Below, in pieces: positions 8,415 through 15,583 of a DNA stretch of 64,000 bases; the first letter of the stretch is position 1; the number at the start of each line of letters is the position of its first letter. The stretch is taken from NCBI RefSeq assembly GCF_030519475.1, contig NZ_JAUMKD010000011.1:1-64000 (forward strand), written 5' to 3'. The stretch comes from Micromonospora sp. C28SCA-DRY-2. Its GTDB lineage: Bacteria; Actinomycetota; Actinomycetes; Mycobacteriales; Micromonosporaceae. Below the pieces are notes generated by a model that did not search any database, was not told the origin of the DNA, and saw only the letters and a program-made list of their open reading frames with translations. Made by a program: the position numbers and the translations under genes.

Positions 8415-9397
8415 CACGCCGCGACGCCGAGCATGTCGCGCAGCTGGGCCACGCTGAGCCACTCGTCGTTGCCGTCCGACTGGTACGCGAACCCGTCCGG
8501 CACCGGCTCGCAGTCGACCGGCGGCTGGTAGCCCCAGGTCGCGATGGTGGGCTGCACGATGAACCGGTCCCGGGCGCGCAGCGTCCGCCGGCTGTCGTCC
8601 GGGGCGATCATCTCCTCGTGCAGCTTCTCGCCCGGCCGGATGCCGATCTCGTGCGTGGTCGCGTCCGGGGCGACCGCCTCGACCAGGTCGAGGATCCGCA
8701 TGCTGGGGATCCGCGGCACGAACAGCTCGCCGCCCTGCATCTGGTCGAAGGAGTCCAGGACGAACTGGACCGCCTGGTCGAGGGTGATCCAGAAGCGGGT
8801 CATCCGCTTGTCGGTGATCGGCAGGCTCTTGCCCTCGGCGGCCAGCCGGCGGAACAGCGGCACCACCGAGCCGCGGCTGCCCACCACGTTGCCGTAGCGC
8901 ACCACGGCGAACCGGGTCGGGTGGTGGGCGGCGTAGTGGTTGGCGGAGACGAAGAGCTTGTCGCCGACCAGCTTGGTGGCCCCGTAGAGGTTGATCGGGC
9001 TGGACGCCTTGTCGGTGGAGAGCGCGATGACCTTCTTGACGCCGGCCTCGATCGCGGCGTCCACCACGTGCTGCGAGCCGGTGATGTTGGTGGCGATGAA
9101 CTCCGACGGGTTGTACTCGGCGGTGTCCACCTGCTTCAGGGCGGCGGCGTGCACCACGTGGTCCACCCCGTGCATCGCCCGGGTCAGCCGGTGCCGGTCC
9201 CGTACGTCGCCGATGAACCAGCGCAGCCGCGGGTCGTCGCCGAGCTGCTGGCGCAGCTCGTACTGCTTGAGCTCGTCGCGGGAGAACACCACCACCCGGG
9301 CCGGGTCGGCCTCGGCCAGGACGTGCCGCAGGAAGGTCCGGCCGAAGGAACCCGTTCCTCCGGTGACCAGAATGGACGAACCATTCAACTCGCTCAC
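8414..9397 (-). CDS. pseB: UDP-N-acetylglucosamine 4,6-dehydratase (5-inverting)
   Basis: The 327-residue extended SDR has the cofactor loop GGTGSFG (13-19), the segment HAAALKQVDTAEYNP typical of the FlaA1/PseB group, and STDKASSPINLYGATK with the catalytic Asp129-Lys130 pair and Tyr138/Lys142. It converts UDP-GlcNAc to UDP-2-acetamido-2,6-dideoxy-beta-L-arabino-hexos-4-ulose, the first step to pseudaminic acid. The length is normal for the family. It is first gene of a six-gene reverse-strand operon running to 2708 and faces a 365-bp divergent intergenic region that should hold its promoter. Confidence 0.95.
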   Translation of the reverse strand: MSELNGSSILVTGGTGSFGRTFLRHVLAEADPARVVVFSRDELKQYELRQQLGDDPRLRWFIGDVRDRHRLTRAMHGVDHVVHAAALKQVDTAEYNPSEFIATNITGSQHVVDAAIEAGVKKVIALSTDKASSPINLYGATKLVGDKLFVSANHYAAHHPTRFAVVRYGNVVGSRGSVVPLFRRLAAEGKSLPITDKRMTRFWITLDQAVQFVLDSFDQMQGGELFVPRIPSMRILDLVEAVAPDATTHEIGIRPGEKLHEEMIAPDDSRRTLRARDRFIVQPTIATWGYQPPVDCEPVPDGFAYQSDGNDEWLSVAQLRDMLGVAA

Positions 9398-9762
9398 TGT
9401 GGTGCTCCCGTGTCCGTGGATGATCCGGCGGCCCTCGGGCGGCCGACCGGATCGGAACGCTAGACCCGGCGGGTTAACGCACCGACGCCCGCGGGTGAAC
9501 CGCTCGGGCTGGCGCCGTTAATGCCGGGCACCGGGCAGGCGAACACTTCCGCCCAGCTCAGCGGCGGGCTGACCGGGCCGGATGGGGGCCGTTACAGTGG
9601 CGGCGCGCGAGGCGACCCGACGACCGTACGGGCCGGGTCGCCCGCGCTTTCCCACGCCGCCGCGCCGGGTCGTCCGGTGCTCGCGGCCCATCCACACGTC
9701 GTCCGGCGGGTTCGCCGCGGGCACGCGCGCGGCCGGCGCCGGCGACGGGAGCAGGAGACGCG
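9398..9762. other. Divergent intergenic region between pseB and a membrane glycosyltransferase
   Basis: No convincing gene is present. The region should carry promoters for both directions. The strongest structure is the hairpin at 9605-9647, described separately. A somewhat less GC-rich patch lies near 9465-9525. Confidence 0.6.
9605..9647 (+). promoter_or_regulatory. Strong leader hairpin followed by TTT
   Basis: GGCGACCCG (9611-9619) pairs perfectly with CGGGTCGCC (9634-9642) around a 14-nt loop. Skipping one bulged A at 9610, GCGCG (9605-9609) pairs with CGCGC (9643-9647), and TTT follows. It sits about 115 bp ahead of the start at 9763, in its likely leader. Attenuator or early terminator are both possible. 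Confidence 0.45.
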
Positions 9763-11598
9763 ATGGCTACCGGCAGCGACGTGACCCGGCGGCCGGCGTC
9801 CCGGGCGGGGACGACCGCGGAGGGTACGCCGACCGCGCCCGGCGTCGCGGCGGGCGGCCCGACCGGCCCGACCCACCCGGCGCCGGACGGTGGCGCCCCG
9901 GCGGGCGCGGTTCCGGACGGGGCCCCGGCCGGCCGGCGCTGGGTGGTGCCGGTGCTGCTGGTCGCCGGGTGGCTGCTCGGCGTCGGCTGGCGGATGTGGC
10001 TCGGCCGGCACATCGAGCTGCCGATCGCGCACACCGACGAGGACAGCTACCTCAACACCGCCCGCGCGCTGGCCGGCGGACCCGGCGGCTTCAGCAGCGA
10101 GAACGGGCCGCTGCGCCGGGTCGGCTACCCGATGCTGATCAGCCCGGCGTTCCTCGGCGACCGCGACTTCACCGACAGCTACCGGCTGGTGCAACTGATC
10201 AACGCGCTGGTCAACGCGGCCCTCTTCCCGCTGTCGTACCTGCTGGCCCGGCGGCTGCTCGGGCTGCGCCGGTGGTACGCCCTCGCTGCCGCCGCGGCCG
10301 CGGCCACCCTGCCGGCGGCGGTCTTCTACGCCACCGTCGCGATGATCGACGCGGTGCTGGCTCCGCTGCTGGTCGGCTGGCTGCTCGCCGTGCACCGCTG
10401 GGTACGCCGACCCGGCCCGCTCGCGGCCGCCACCGTCGGGGCGCTGGCCGGGGCGTTCCACCTGCTGCACTCGCGCGGGCTGGTCATCGTGGCCGTGCAC
10501 GCCGGGCTGGTCCTGCTGCTGCTGGCCCGCCGCCGGATCCGCCCCGGCGCGGTGCTGGCCGCGCTGCTGCCGGTACTGGCCCTGGCGCTGGTGAACGAGG
10601 CGGGCATCCGGCTGCTCGGGGACCGGGTCTACCTGCTCGGCGACCCGCCCGGCGGCGGCACGCTGCGGGCGGTCGCCTCCGGCCAGGGGCTGCTGCGGCT
10701 CGGCGCCGCGGTCGGCACCCAGCTGTGGTACCTGGTGGTGATCACGTTCGGGCTGGCCGGGGTGGCCTGGGCCGCCGTGGTACGGCACCTGCGCCGGCCG
10801 GGTGGCGACGACGCGCTCCGCTGGACCCTCGGCGTCGCGCTGGTCACCACCGTCGGGGTGGCCGGTGGCGCGTCGGTGATCCTGGCCGGCATCACCGGCA
10901 AGCCCCTCGACGCGATCTACGGCCGGTACGTGCAGATGCTCGCCCCGTTCTGGCTGCTGGTCGGGGTTGGCGTGCTGCTCGCCGCCGGGCGCCGGGAGGC
11001 GGTGCGCCGGGCCGGCGTCGCCGTCGGCCTGCTGCTGGCCGGCGCCGCGCTGATCGCCGCCCGGCTGGCGTACGTGGACAGTCGCGGCCACCAACTGCGC
11101 TACGGCGGCTTCAGCGCGCCGGACCTGATGGCGCTCACCGGCGGCTGGCGGGAACTGCGCCCGCTCGCCGGGGCGCTGGTGGGGGTGGCCGGCTGCGTGC
11201 TGCTCGTCGCGGCGCTGCGGGTGCCCCGGCTGCGGGTGCCGGTGCTGGTCGCGCTCGTCGTGGTCAACGTGGGCACCATGCAGGTGATCACGCAGCGGCT
11301 GGTCGAGCCGATGGTGGCCGCGACCGAACCGACCCCCCGGGTGGCCGACCTGGGCGTACGCCCGGGGGATCGGGTCTACGCCTCGGTCGGGGTGCACTAC
11401 ATCCTGCGGTTCAACCTCAGTCACCAGGTCACCTGGACCGACGTGCGGTGGTTCGACGACCGGCCGCCCGCCGCCGCCGACGTGGTCCTCGCCCGCTGGG
11501 CCCCGGGCCAGCCGGACGACTGGGACGGCGGCCGCCACGGGTTCGTCCGGCTCGGCGGCAACCCGGCGCAGCACTGGGCCGCCTGGCGGCGCGGCTGA
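9763..11598 (+). CDS. Polytopic membrane glycosyltransferase (GT39/ArnT-like, GT-C)
   Basis: The 611-residue protein starts at ATG 9763 with AGGAG 5 nt upstream. About 60 residues of Pro/Ala/Gly-rich cytoplasmic tail precede a first membrane helix near residues 62-78. The first extracytoplasmic loop carries the acidic pair in AHTDEDSYLNTARAL, the GT-C catalytic-type motif, followed by some ten further helices. Such enzymes use polyprenyl-phosphate sugars to glycosylate acceptors outside the membrane. A C-terminal periplasmic-side segment from about residue 520 ends the protein. Placed between the pseB operon and pseH, it may decorate the same polymer; substrate unknown. Confidence 0.75.
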   Translation: MATGSDVTRRPASRAGTTAEGTPTAPGVAAGGPTGPTHPAPDGGAPAGAVPDGAPAGRRWVVPVLLVAGWLLGVGWRMWLGRHIELPIAHTDEDSYLNTARALAGGPGGFSSENGPLRRVGYPMLISPAFLGDRDFTDSYRLVQLINALVNAALFPLSYLLARRLLGLRRWYALAAAAAAATLPAAVFYATVAMIDAVLAPLLVGWLLAVHRWVRRPGPLAAATVGALAGAFHLLHSRGLVIVAVHAGLVLLLLARRRIRPGAVLAALLPVLALALVNEAGIRLLGDRVYLLGDPPGGGTLRAVASGQGLLRLGAAVGTQLWYLVVITFGLAGVAWAAVVRHLRRPGGDDALRWTLGVALVTTVGVAGGASVILAGITGKPLDAIYGRYVQMLAPFWLLVGVGVLLAAGRREAVRRAGVAVGLLLAGAALIAARLAYVDSRGHQLRYGGFSAPDLMALTGGWRELRPLAGALVGVAGCVLLVAALRVPRLRVPVLVALVVVNVGTMQVITQRLVEPMVAATEPTPRVADLGVRPGDRVYASVGVHYILRFNLSHQVTWTDVRWFDDRPPAAADVVLARWAPGQPDDWDGGRHGFVRLGGNPAQHWAAWRRG

Positions 11599-11716
11599 AC
11601 CGACGTCGTTCCGACAATTCCCGGCGCTTCTCCTCGGGTCGGGTTAACGGCGGATGGCCGGCCGGGCGAGGGCTGGTGAAAACGGAACGCACAATTGTCG
11701 TACGGCCGCCGGAATG

Positions 11717-12226
11717 TCAGCGGAGACGGCGGTCGGAACGGTTGAGGGAAATCGGGATGACGGTGATTTCCCGGCCATCGGAAAGCTCGTCGCGGGGGGT
11801 GCCCTCGACGAACCGGAACCGGCGGTTCATCTGCCGCACAACGGTGTTGTGGGCGAGCACCTCGCCGTCGAGCCGGTCGAGCCCGAGCACGTCGAAGGCG
11901 TGGTCGACCGCCTCCCGCATGATCTCCAGCCAGGCGGGCAGCGTCTCGCCGCGCTCGGCCAGCCCCTCCGCGTCCAGGTAGAAGCCCCACGAACCGGTCC
12001 TGGGGCCGGTCAGGCGCAGGTCGAAGAAGGTCACCACGCCGCACGGCCGGCCGTCGCGGACGTACACCAGCACCCGCCGGGACTCGTCGGCCCGCACCCC
12101 GGACCACCAGCGGGCGTGCTCGGCCGGGGTGATCTCGTGACTGTTCCGGCTGACCTGCCGGTTGATTTCCTGGTTACGCCAGGACAACATCAGGTTAACG
12201 TCGTCCCCGGTCGCTTCGCGCAGCAC
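11717..12226 (-). CDS. pseH: PseH-like GNAT N-acyltransferase
   Basis: The 169-residue GNAT-fold protein matches the PseH type: N-terminal LREATGDDVNLMLSWRNQ, HARWWSG, a beta-4 strand with CGVVTFFDL, WGFYLDAE, and the C-terminal HNTVVRQMNRRFRFVEG. PseH acylates the 4-amino group of UDP-4-amino-4,6-dideoxy-AltNAc, normally from acetyl-CoA, giving the PseG substrate. The start is GTG 12226. It is divergent from the acyl carrier protein gene, with 99 bp between them, and convergent with the membrane glycosyltransferase. The arrangement raises the possibility that its acyl donor is an acyl-ACP rather than acetyl-CoA. Confidence 0.85.
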   Translation of the reverse strand: MLREATGDDVNLMLSWRNQEINRQVSRNSHEITPAEHARWWSGVRADESRRVLVYVRDGRPCGVVTFFDLRLTGPRTGSWGFYLDAEGLAERGETLPAWLEIMREAVDHAFDVLGLDRLDGEVLAHNTVVRQMNRRFRFVEGTPRDELSDGREITVIPISLNRSDRRLR

Positions 12227-12325
12227 GTCAATCTCGCTTCCGTACCGTTGTTCGGGTCGGGTCGCACCCTACCGGCAACCCCCGGTAAATCAGTTATCCA
12301 TTCTTCGGGCGGTACACTCCGGCGC

Positions 12326-12577
12326 ATGGAAGAATTGAGTCGCGCGCAGATTCGCGACCTCATGGCGCAGGTGTTGCGGAACCAGGGCCGGGCGCTGCCG
12401 GACGACGACGCCGCGCAGCTGCGGGAGATCGGCTTCCGGTCGCTGGACTTCTCCGAGCTGGCCCTGCGGGTGGAGGACGAGACCGGCGAGGAGCTGAACT
12501 TCGACGCCCCCGGCCTGCGTCGCATCGCCACCGTCGGCGACGTGCTCGACTTCCTGGTCGAGCTGCAGCGACAGTGA
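12326..12577 (+). CDS. Acyl carrier protein
   Basis: The 83-residue acidic helical protein has the ACP four-helix pattern with the phosphopantetheine site in EIGFRSLDFSEL, Ser39. The usual D-S-L is R-S-L here, while the following LDF and the recognition helix ELALRVEDE are conserved. It would carry an acyl group as thioester in the cytosol. A -10-like TACACT at 12313-12318 ends 7 nt before the ATG and no Shine-Dalgarno is visible, so the transcript may be leaderless. It heads a four-gene run (ACP, ligase, SDR, PPTase-like) and overlaps the ligase gene by 4 bp. It is separate from any fatty-acid synthase genes in the window. Confidence 0.88.
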   Translation: MEELSRAQIRDLMAQVLRNQGRALPDDDAAQLREIGFRSLDFSELALRVEDETGEELNFDAPGLRRIATVGDVLDFLVELQRQ

Positions 12578-13911
12578 CCGTCTCCACCGCCCGCCCGGCC
12601 GCCACCCGCGAGCCGGCGGGCGCTGACAACCGGCTGGTCGTCGGCGGCGTCGCGGTCAGCTGGCGGGACCTGCCCGAGCTGAGCCTGCCCGAGCCGGCCG
12701 CGGTGCTCGCGCACTCCGCCCGGGCCGCGCTCGCCGCCGCCCGCCACCACGCGGTGCACGGCACCGAGCTGCTGCTCGGCACGCCCGGCCGGGTCGACCC
12801 GGTGATGCGGGCCGAGCTGCGCGCCGCCGGCTTCATCGTGACCGCCCTGGGCGACCACGGTACCCGGCCCGACGAGGGTGTCGCGGCCGACCGCGACGAT
12901 CCGGCCGCCGGGGGCGACCCCGACGGGGGTGGCCCGGCCGGCGGCGGGTCGGGCTCGGGCGGGTCGCGTCCGGCCGAGCCGGGGCGGCTCTGGCTGTTGA
13001 CCTCCGGTTCGACCGGTCGGCCCAAGCGGGTCGGGCACACCCTCGACTCGCTGACCACCGTCCGCGGCGCCCAGCCGGAGCGCACCTGGCTCTGCCCGTA
13101 CGCCCCCGGCAGCTACGCCTGGTGGCAGGTGGTGACGCTCTCCCTGACCCAGCCCGGGCAACACCTGGTGGTGGTCGAGCCGGACGAGCTGGACGAGTGG
13201 CCGGTGCTGGCCGCGGCGCACGGCGTCGACGCGGTCTCCGGCACCCCGACCTTCTGGCGGCGCACGCTGTACCGGGACGCCGCCGCGCTGGCCCGGGTGC
13301 CGCTGCGCCAGCTCACCCTCGGCGGGGAGCCGGTCGACCAGGCGATCCTGGACCAGTTGCGGGAGCTGTTCCCGGCGGCCCGGATCTCCTGGATCTACGC
13401 CTCGTCCGAGGTCGGCGCGTCGATCGTGGTGCACGACGGCCGGGCCGGCTTCCCGGTCGACTGGCTGGACCGGGACGTTCCCGGGCGGCCCACCCTCTCG
13501 GTGCGCGGCGACGAGCTGGTGATCACCTCGCCGTACCACGGGATGGGGCTGGACGGCCCGGTCCGCACCGGCGACCGGGTGCGGGTGGTGGACGACCGGG
13601 TGCTGATCACCGGGCGGCTCGACTCCGACGAGATCAACGTCGGCGGCAGCAAGGTCTCCGCCGGCCTGGTCCGCGACGTGCTCACCGCGCATCCCCGGCT
13701 GGCGTGGGCCCGGGTCACCGGTCGCCGGGCGCCGCTGCTCGGCCGGATGGTGGTCGCCGAGGTGGTCCCGGCGCCGGACGCCGCCGAGCCGCCCGACGAG
13801 GCGGCCCTCGTCCGCTGGTGCGCCGACCGACTGCCCGACCACGCCGTACCGCGCCGGATCCGGGTACTGACCGAGATCCCCGTCAAGGAGACCCTGAAGA
13901 GCGATGTCTGA
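12574..13911 (+). CDS. AMP-forming acyl/aryl ligase (ANL superfamily), probably loads the ACP
   Basis: The 445-residue protein shows ANL core motifs in order: A3 LTSGSTGRPK (about 142-151), A5-like YASSEVG, A7 RTGDRVRV, A8 GRLDSDEINVGG, and A10-like PVKETLKSD with the adenylation Lys near the C-terminus. It is short at the N-terminus, with a Gly/Pro-rich insert at residues 110-137, compared with typical 500-residue members. It should activate a carboxylic acid with ATP and transfer it to the adjacent ACP. GTG 12574 overlaps the ACP stop (GTGA). No nonribosomal peptide or polyketide modules flank it, so a dedicated single-substrate role is likely. The substrate cannot be read from sequence. 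Confidence 0.85.
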   Translation: MTVSTARPAATREPAGADNRLVVGGVAVSWRDLPELSLPEPAAVLAHSARAALAAARHHAVHGTELLLGTPGRVDPVMRAELRAAGFIVTALGDHGTRPDEGVAADRDDPAAGGDPDGGGPAGGGSGSGGSRPAEPGRLWLLTSGSTGRPKRVGHTLDSLTTVRGAQPERTWLCPYAPGSYAWWQVVTLSLTQPGQHLVVVEPDELDEWPVLAAAHGVDAVSGTPTFWRRTLYRDAAALARVPLRQLTLGGEPVDQAILDQLRELFPAARISWIYASSEVGASIVVHDGRAGFPVDWLDRDVPGRPTLSVRGDELVITSPYHGMGLDGPVRTGDRVRVVDDRVLITGRLDSDEINVGGSKVSAGLVRDVLTAHPRLAWARVTGRRAPLLGRMVVAEVVPAPDAAEPPDEAALVRWCADRLPDHAVPRRIRVLTEIPVKETLKSDV

Positions 13912-14659
13912 GCACACCGACCCGCAGCCCGTCCCGCCCGCCTCGGTGGTGCTCGTCTCGGGCGGCTCCCGCGGACTGGGCCTGGCCATCGTCACCGACC
14001 TGGTCGACCGGGGGGTACGGGTGGCCGCCTTCGCCCGTACGGTCACCCCGGAACTGGCCAAGCTCGCCGCCGAACACCCCGACCGCACGCACGTCGACGC
14101 GGTGGACGTCACCGACCACGGCGCCACGAGTTCCTTCCTGCGGGCCGCCGAGCAGCGGCTCGGCCCGGTCGACGGGCTGGTGAACAACGCCGCGGTGGGG
14201 CAGGACTCGCTGCACGCCCACACCGCCGCCGAGGACATCGCCCGGATCGTCGAGACCAACCTGACCGCCCCGCTGCGGCTCACCCGGCTGGTGGTGCGCC
14301 GGCTGCTGGCCCGGGGGCTGCGCGGACGGATCGTCAACGTCACCTCGATCTGCGCGCAGCGCGGCTTCCCCGGCCTGGTCGCCTACTCGGCCACGAAGGG
14401 CGGGATGGACGCCGCCACCCGGTCGCTGGCCCGGGAACTCGGCGGCCGGATGCTGGTCAACGCGGTCGCCCCGGGCTTCTTCGCCTCGGAGATGTCCGCG
14501 GTGCTCGGCCGCACCCAGCTCGACCAGATCGTGCGGCGTACCCCGACCGGTCACCTCACCGAGCCGGAGGAGGTGGTGCCGGTGGTGCGGATGCTGCTCC
14601 GCGAGCAGACCAACATCAACGGCCAGGTCATCGTGGTCGACGGTGCCGCGTCCGTCTGA
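13904..14659 (+). CDS. FabG-like short-chain dehydrogenase/reductase
   Basis: The 251-residue classical SDR has the cofactor motif SGGSRGLG (about 20-27), the NNAAVG motif and the catalytic Ser-Tyr-Lys with YSATKGG. The end, INGQVIVVDGAASV, is typical of 3-oxoacyl-ACP reductases. It overlaps the ligase gene by 8 bp and the next gene by 17 bp, so all four products are likely made together. In this context reduction of a 3-oxoacyl-ACP to 3-hydroxyacyl-ACP is the simplest reading. Oxidation of a hydroxy group on the sugar or acyl chain is possible. Confidence 0.85.
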   Translation: MSEHTDPQPVPPASVVLVSGGSRGLGLAIVTDLVDRGVRVAAFARTVTPELAKLAAEHPDRTHVDAVDVTDHGATSSFLRAAEQRLGPVDGLVNNAAVGQDSLHAHTAAEDIARIVETNLTAPLRLTRLVVRRLLARGLRGRIVNVTSICAQRGFPGLVAYSATKGGMDAATRSLARELGGRMLVNAVAPGFFASEMSAVLGRTQLDQIVRRTPTGHLTEPEEVVPVVRMLLREQTNINGQVIVVDGAASV

Positions 14660-15137
14660 GCCGGCCGGGGCCGTCCGGCCCGTACCGGCCGCCCCGGTCG
14701 CCCCGCCCGCGCCGGGCGCCCGGCCGGCGCCGGCGGTCGGGCCGCGGCCGGTGCCGGCGCTGCTCGGCGCCGCCGACCGGCACCTGCGGGTCGGTACCCC
14801 CGCCGAGCTGGCCACCGCGGTCACCCGCAGCCACCTCGACGACGGCCGGTGCGTCGGCTGGTACGGCCCGACCGCCGGCTGGCGGGTGGCCGTGGACGCG
14901 GAGCGGGTCGGCGCGCCCGTCCCGCCGGCGCTGGCCCACCGCTTCGGCGCGGCCGACTTCTGGGCCCGGTGGACCCGGGCGGAGTGCCTCTGCAAGCTCG
15001 CCGACGTGCCGATGGCCACCTGGTGGCGCCGGTACGAGCTGGTCGTCCCGGCGGGCACCGGCGCGCTCTGGCGCACCCTGCGCCTGGCCGACCTGGTGGT
15101 CACCGTCGCCTTCGCCCCGCCGCCGACCACCCGCTGA
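14643..15137 (+). CDS. Short phosphopantetheinyl-transferase-like protein
   Basis: The 164-residue protein has a Pro/Ala-rich N-terminus of about 38 residues, then a domain with Sfp/AcpS-type marks: TRSHLDDG, VAVDAERV (Asp85 and Glu87, metal ligands) and WTRAECLCKLADVP (Glu114, Lys118). These match the PPTase pattern VGVDxE plus WTxxExxxK, with the usual Lys before Glu replaced by Ala and an unusually short 29-residue spacing. It would transfer phosphopantetheine from CoA to Ser39 of the adjacent ACP. GTG 14643 overlaps the SDR gene; a later GTG at 14751 would remove the low-complexity start. Function is inferred from motifs and context. Confidence 0.65.
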   Translation: MPRPSEPAGAVRPVPAAPVAPPAPGARPAPAVGPRPVPALLGAADRHLRVGTPAELATAVTRSHLDDGRCVGWYGPTAGWRVAVDAERVGAPVPPALAHRFGAADFWARWTRAECLCKLADVPMATWWRRYELVVPAGTGALWRTLRLADLVVTVAFAPPPTTR

Positions 15138-15583
15138 ACCCGGCGCTCGCCTCGGTGAACTGCCCGCACGACCACCGGCACGCCGCCTGTCGAGCTGCCC
15201 CGTCCATGCGACCGCCCGCGCCGGTGCGACCGCCGGTCACGGCGGCTGTCGAGCTGCCCCGTCCATGCGACCGCCCGCGCCGGTGCGACCGCCGGTCACA
15301 GCGGCTGTCGAGCTGCCCCATCCATGCGACCGCCCGCACCGGCGTTGCGTCCGGAGGTGCCGCGCGGCGGCCCGGGCGCGGTCGCAACCCGGGACCCACC
15401 CCGGCGGTTGTCACACACGGGCGGCCGACAGGGCGCACAGGGAGCTGACGCCGGGCGCTGGCGTGCCGGTCGGTTCGTGCCCCGTGGGGCGGGGCAGCTC
15501 GACAGGACGCGAACAGGTGACCACCACCGGCCGCCGGCGTTGTGGTGCCTGCCGGGGCGGCGAGACCGGGTAGCCGGGTGGGG
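15138..15583. other. Convergent intergenic region holding the 59-bp repeats
   Basis: Between the stop of the PPTase-like gene and the stop of pseI. It contains the tandem array (15186-15342) and the inverted core (15491-15506). I see no credible gene in the rest. Confidence 0.7.
15186..15342. repeat. 59-bp tandem direct repeat, 2.7 copies
   Basis: Copies run 15186-15244, 15245-15303 and a partial 15304 to about 15342, nearly identical. Each starts with a core CTGTCGAGCTGCCC and the first two contain the inverted repeat GACCG-C-CGGTC (first at 15228-15238). A core in opposite orientation lies at 15491-15506, exact complement of 15186-15201. The array lies between two convergent gene ends, so it is not an obvious promoter; the period is not a multiple of three. 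Confidence 0.85.

Noticed and set aside
12190..14343. A 717-codon minus-strand frame opposite the ACP, ligase and SDR genes
   Set aside because: Low-complexity Arg/Ser/Gly/Pro product; the plus strand carries motif-complete genes.
15186..15342. CRISPR array
   Set aside because: The 59-bp units are directly adjacent with no variable spacers, and no cas genes are present.
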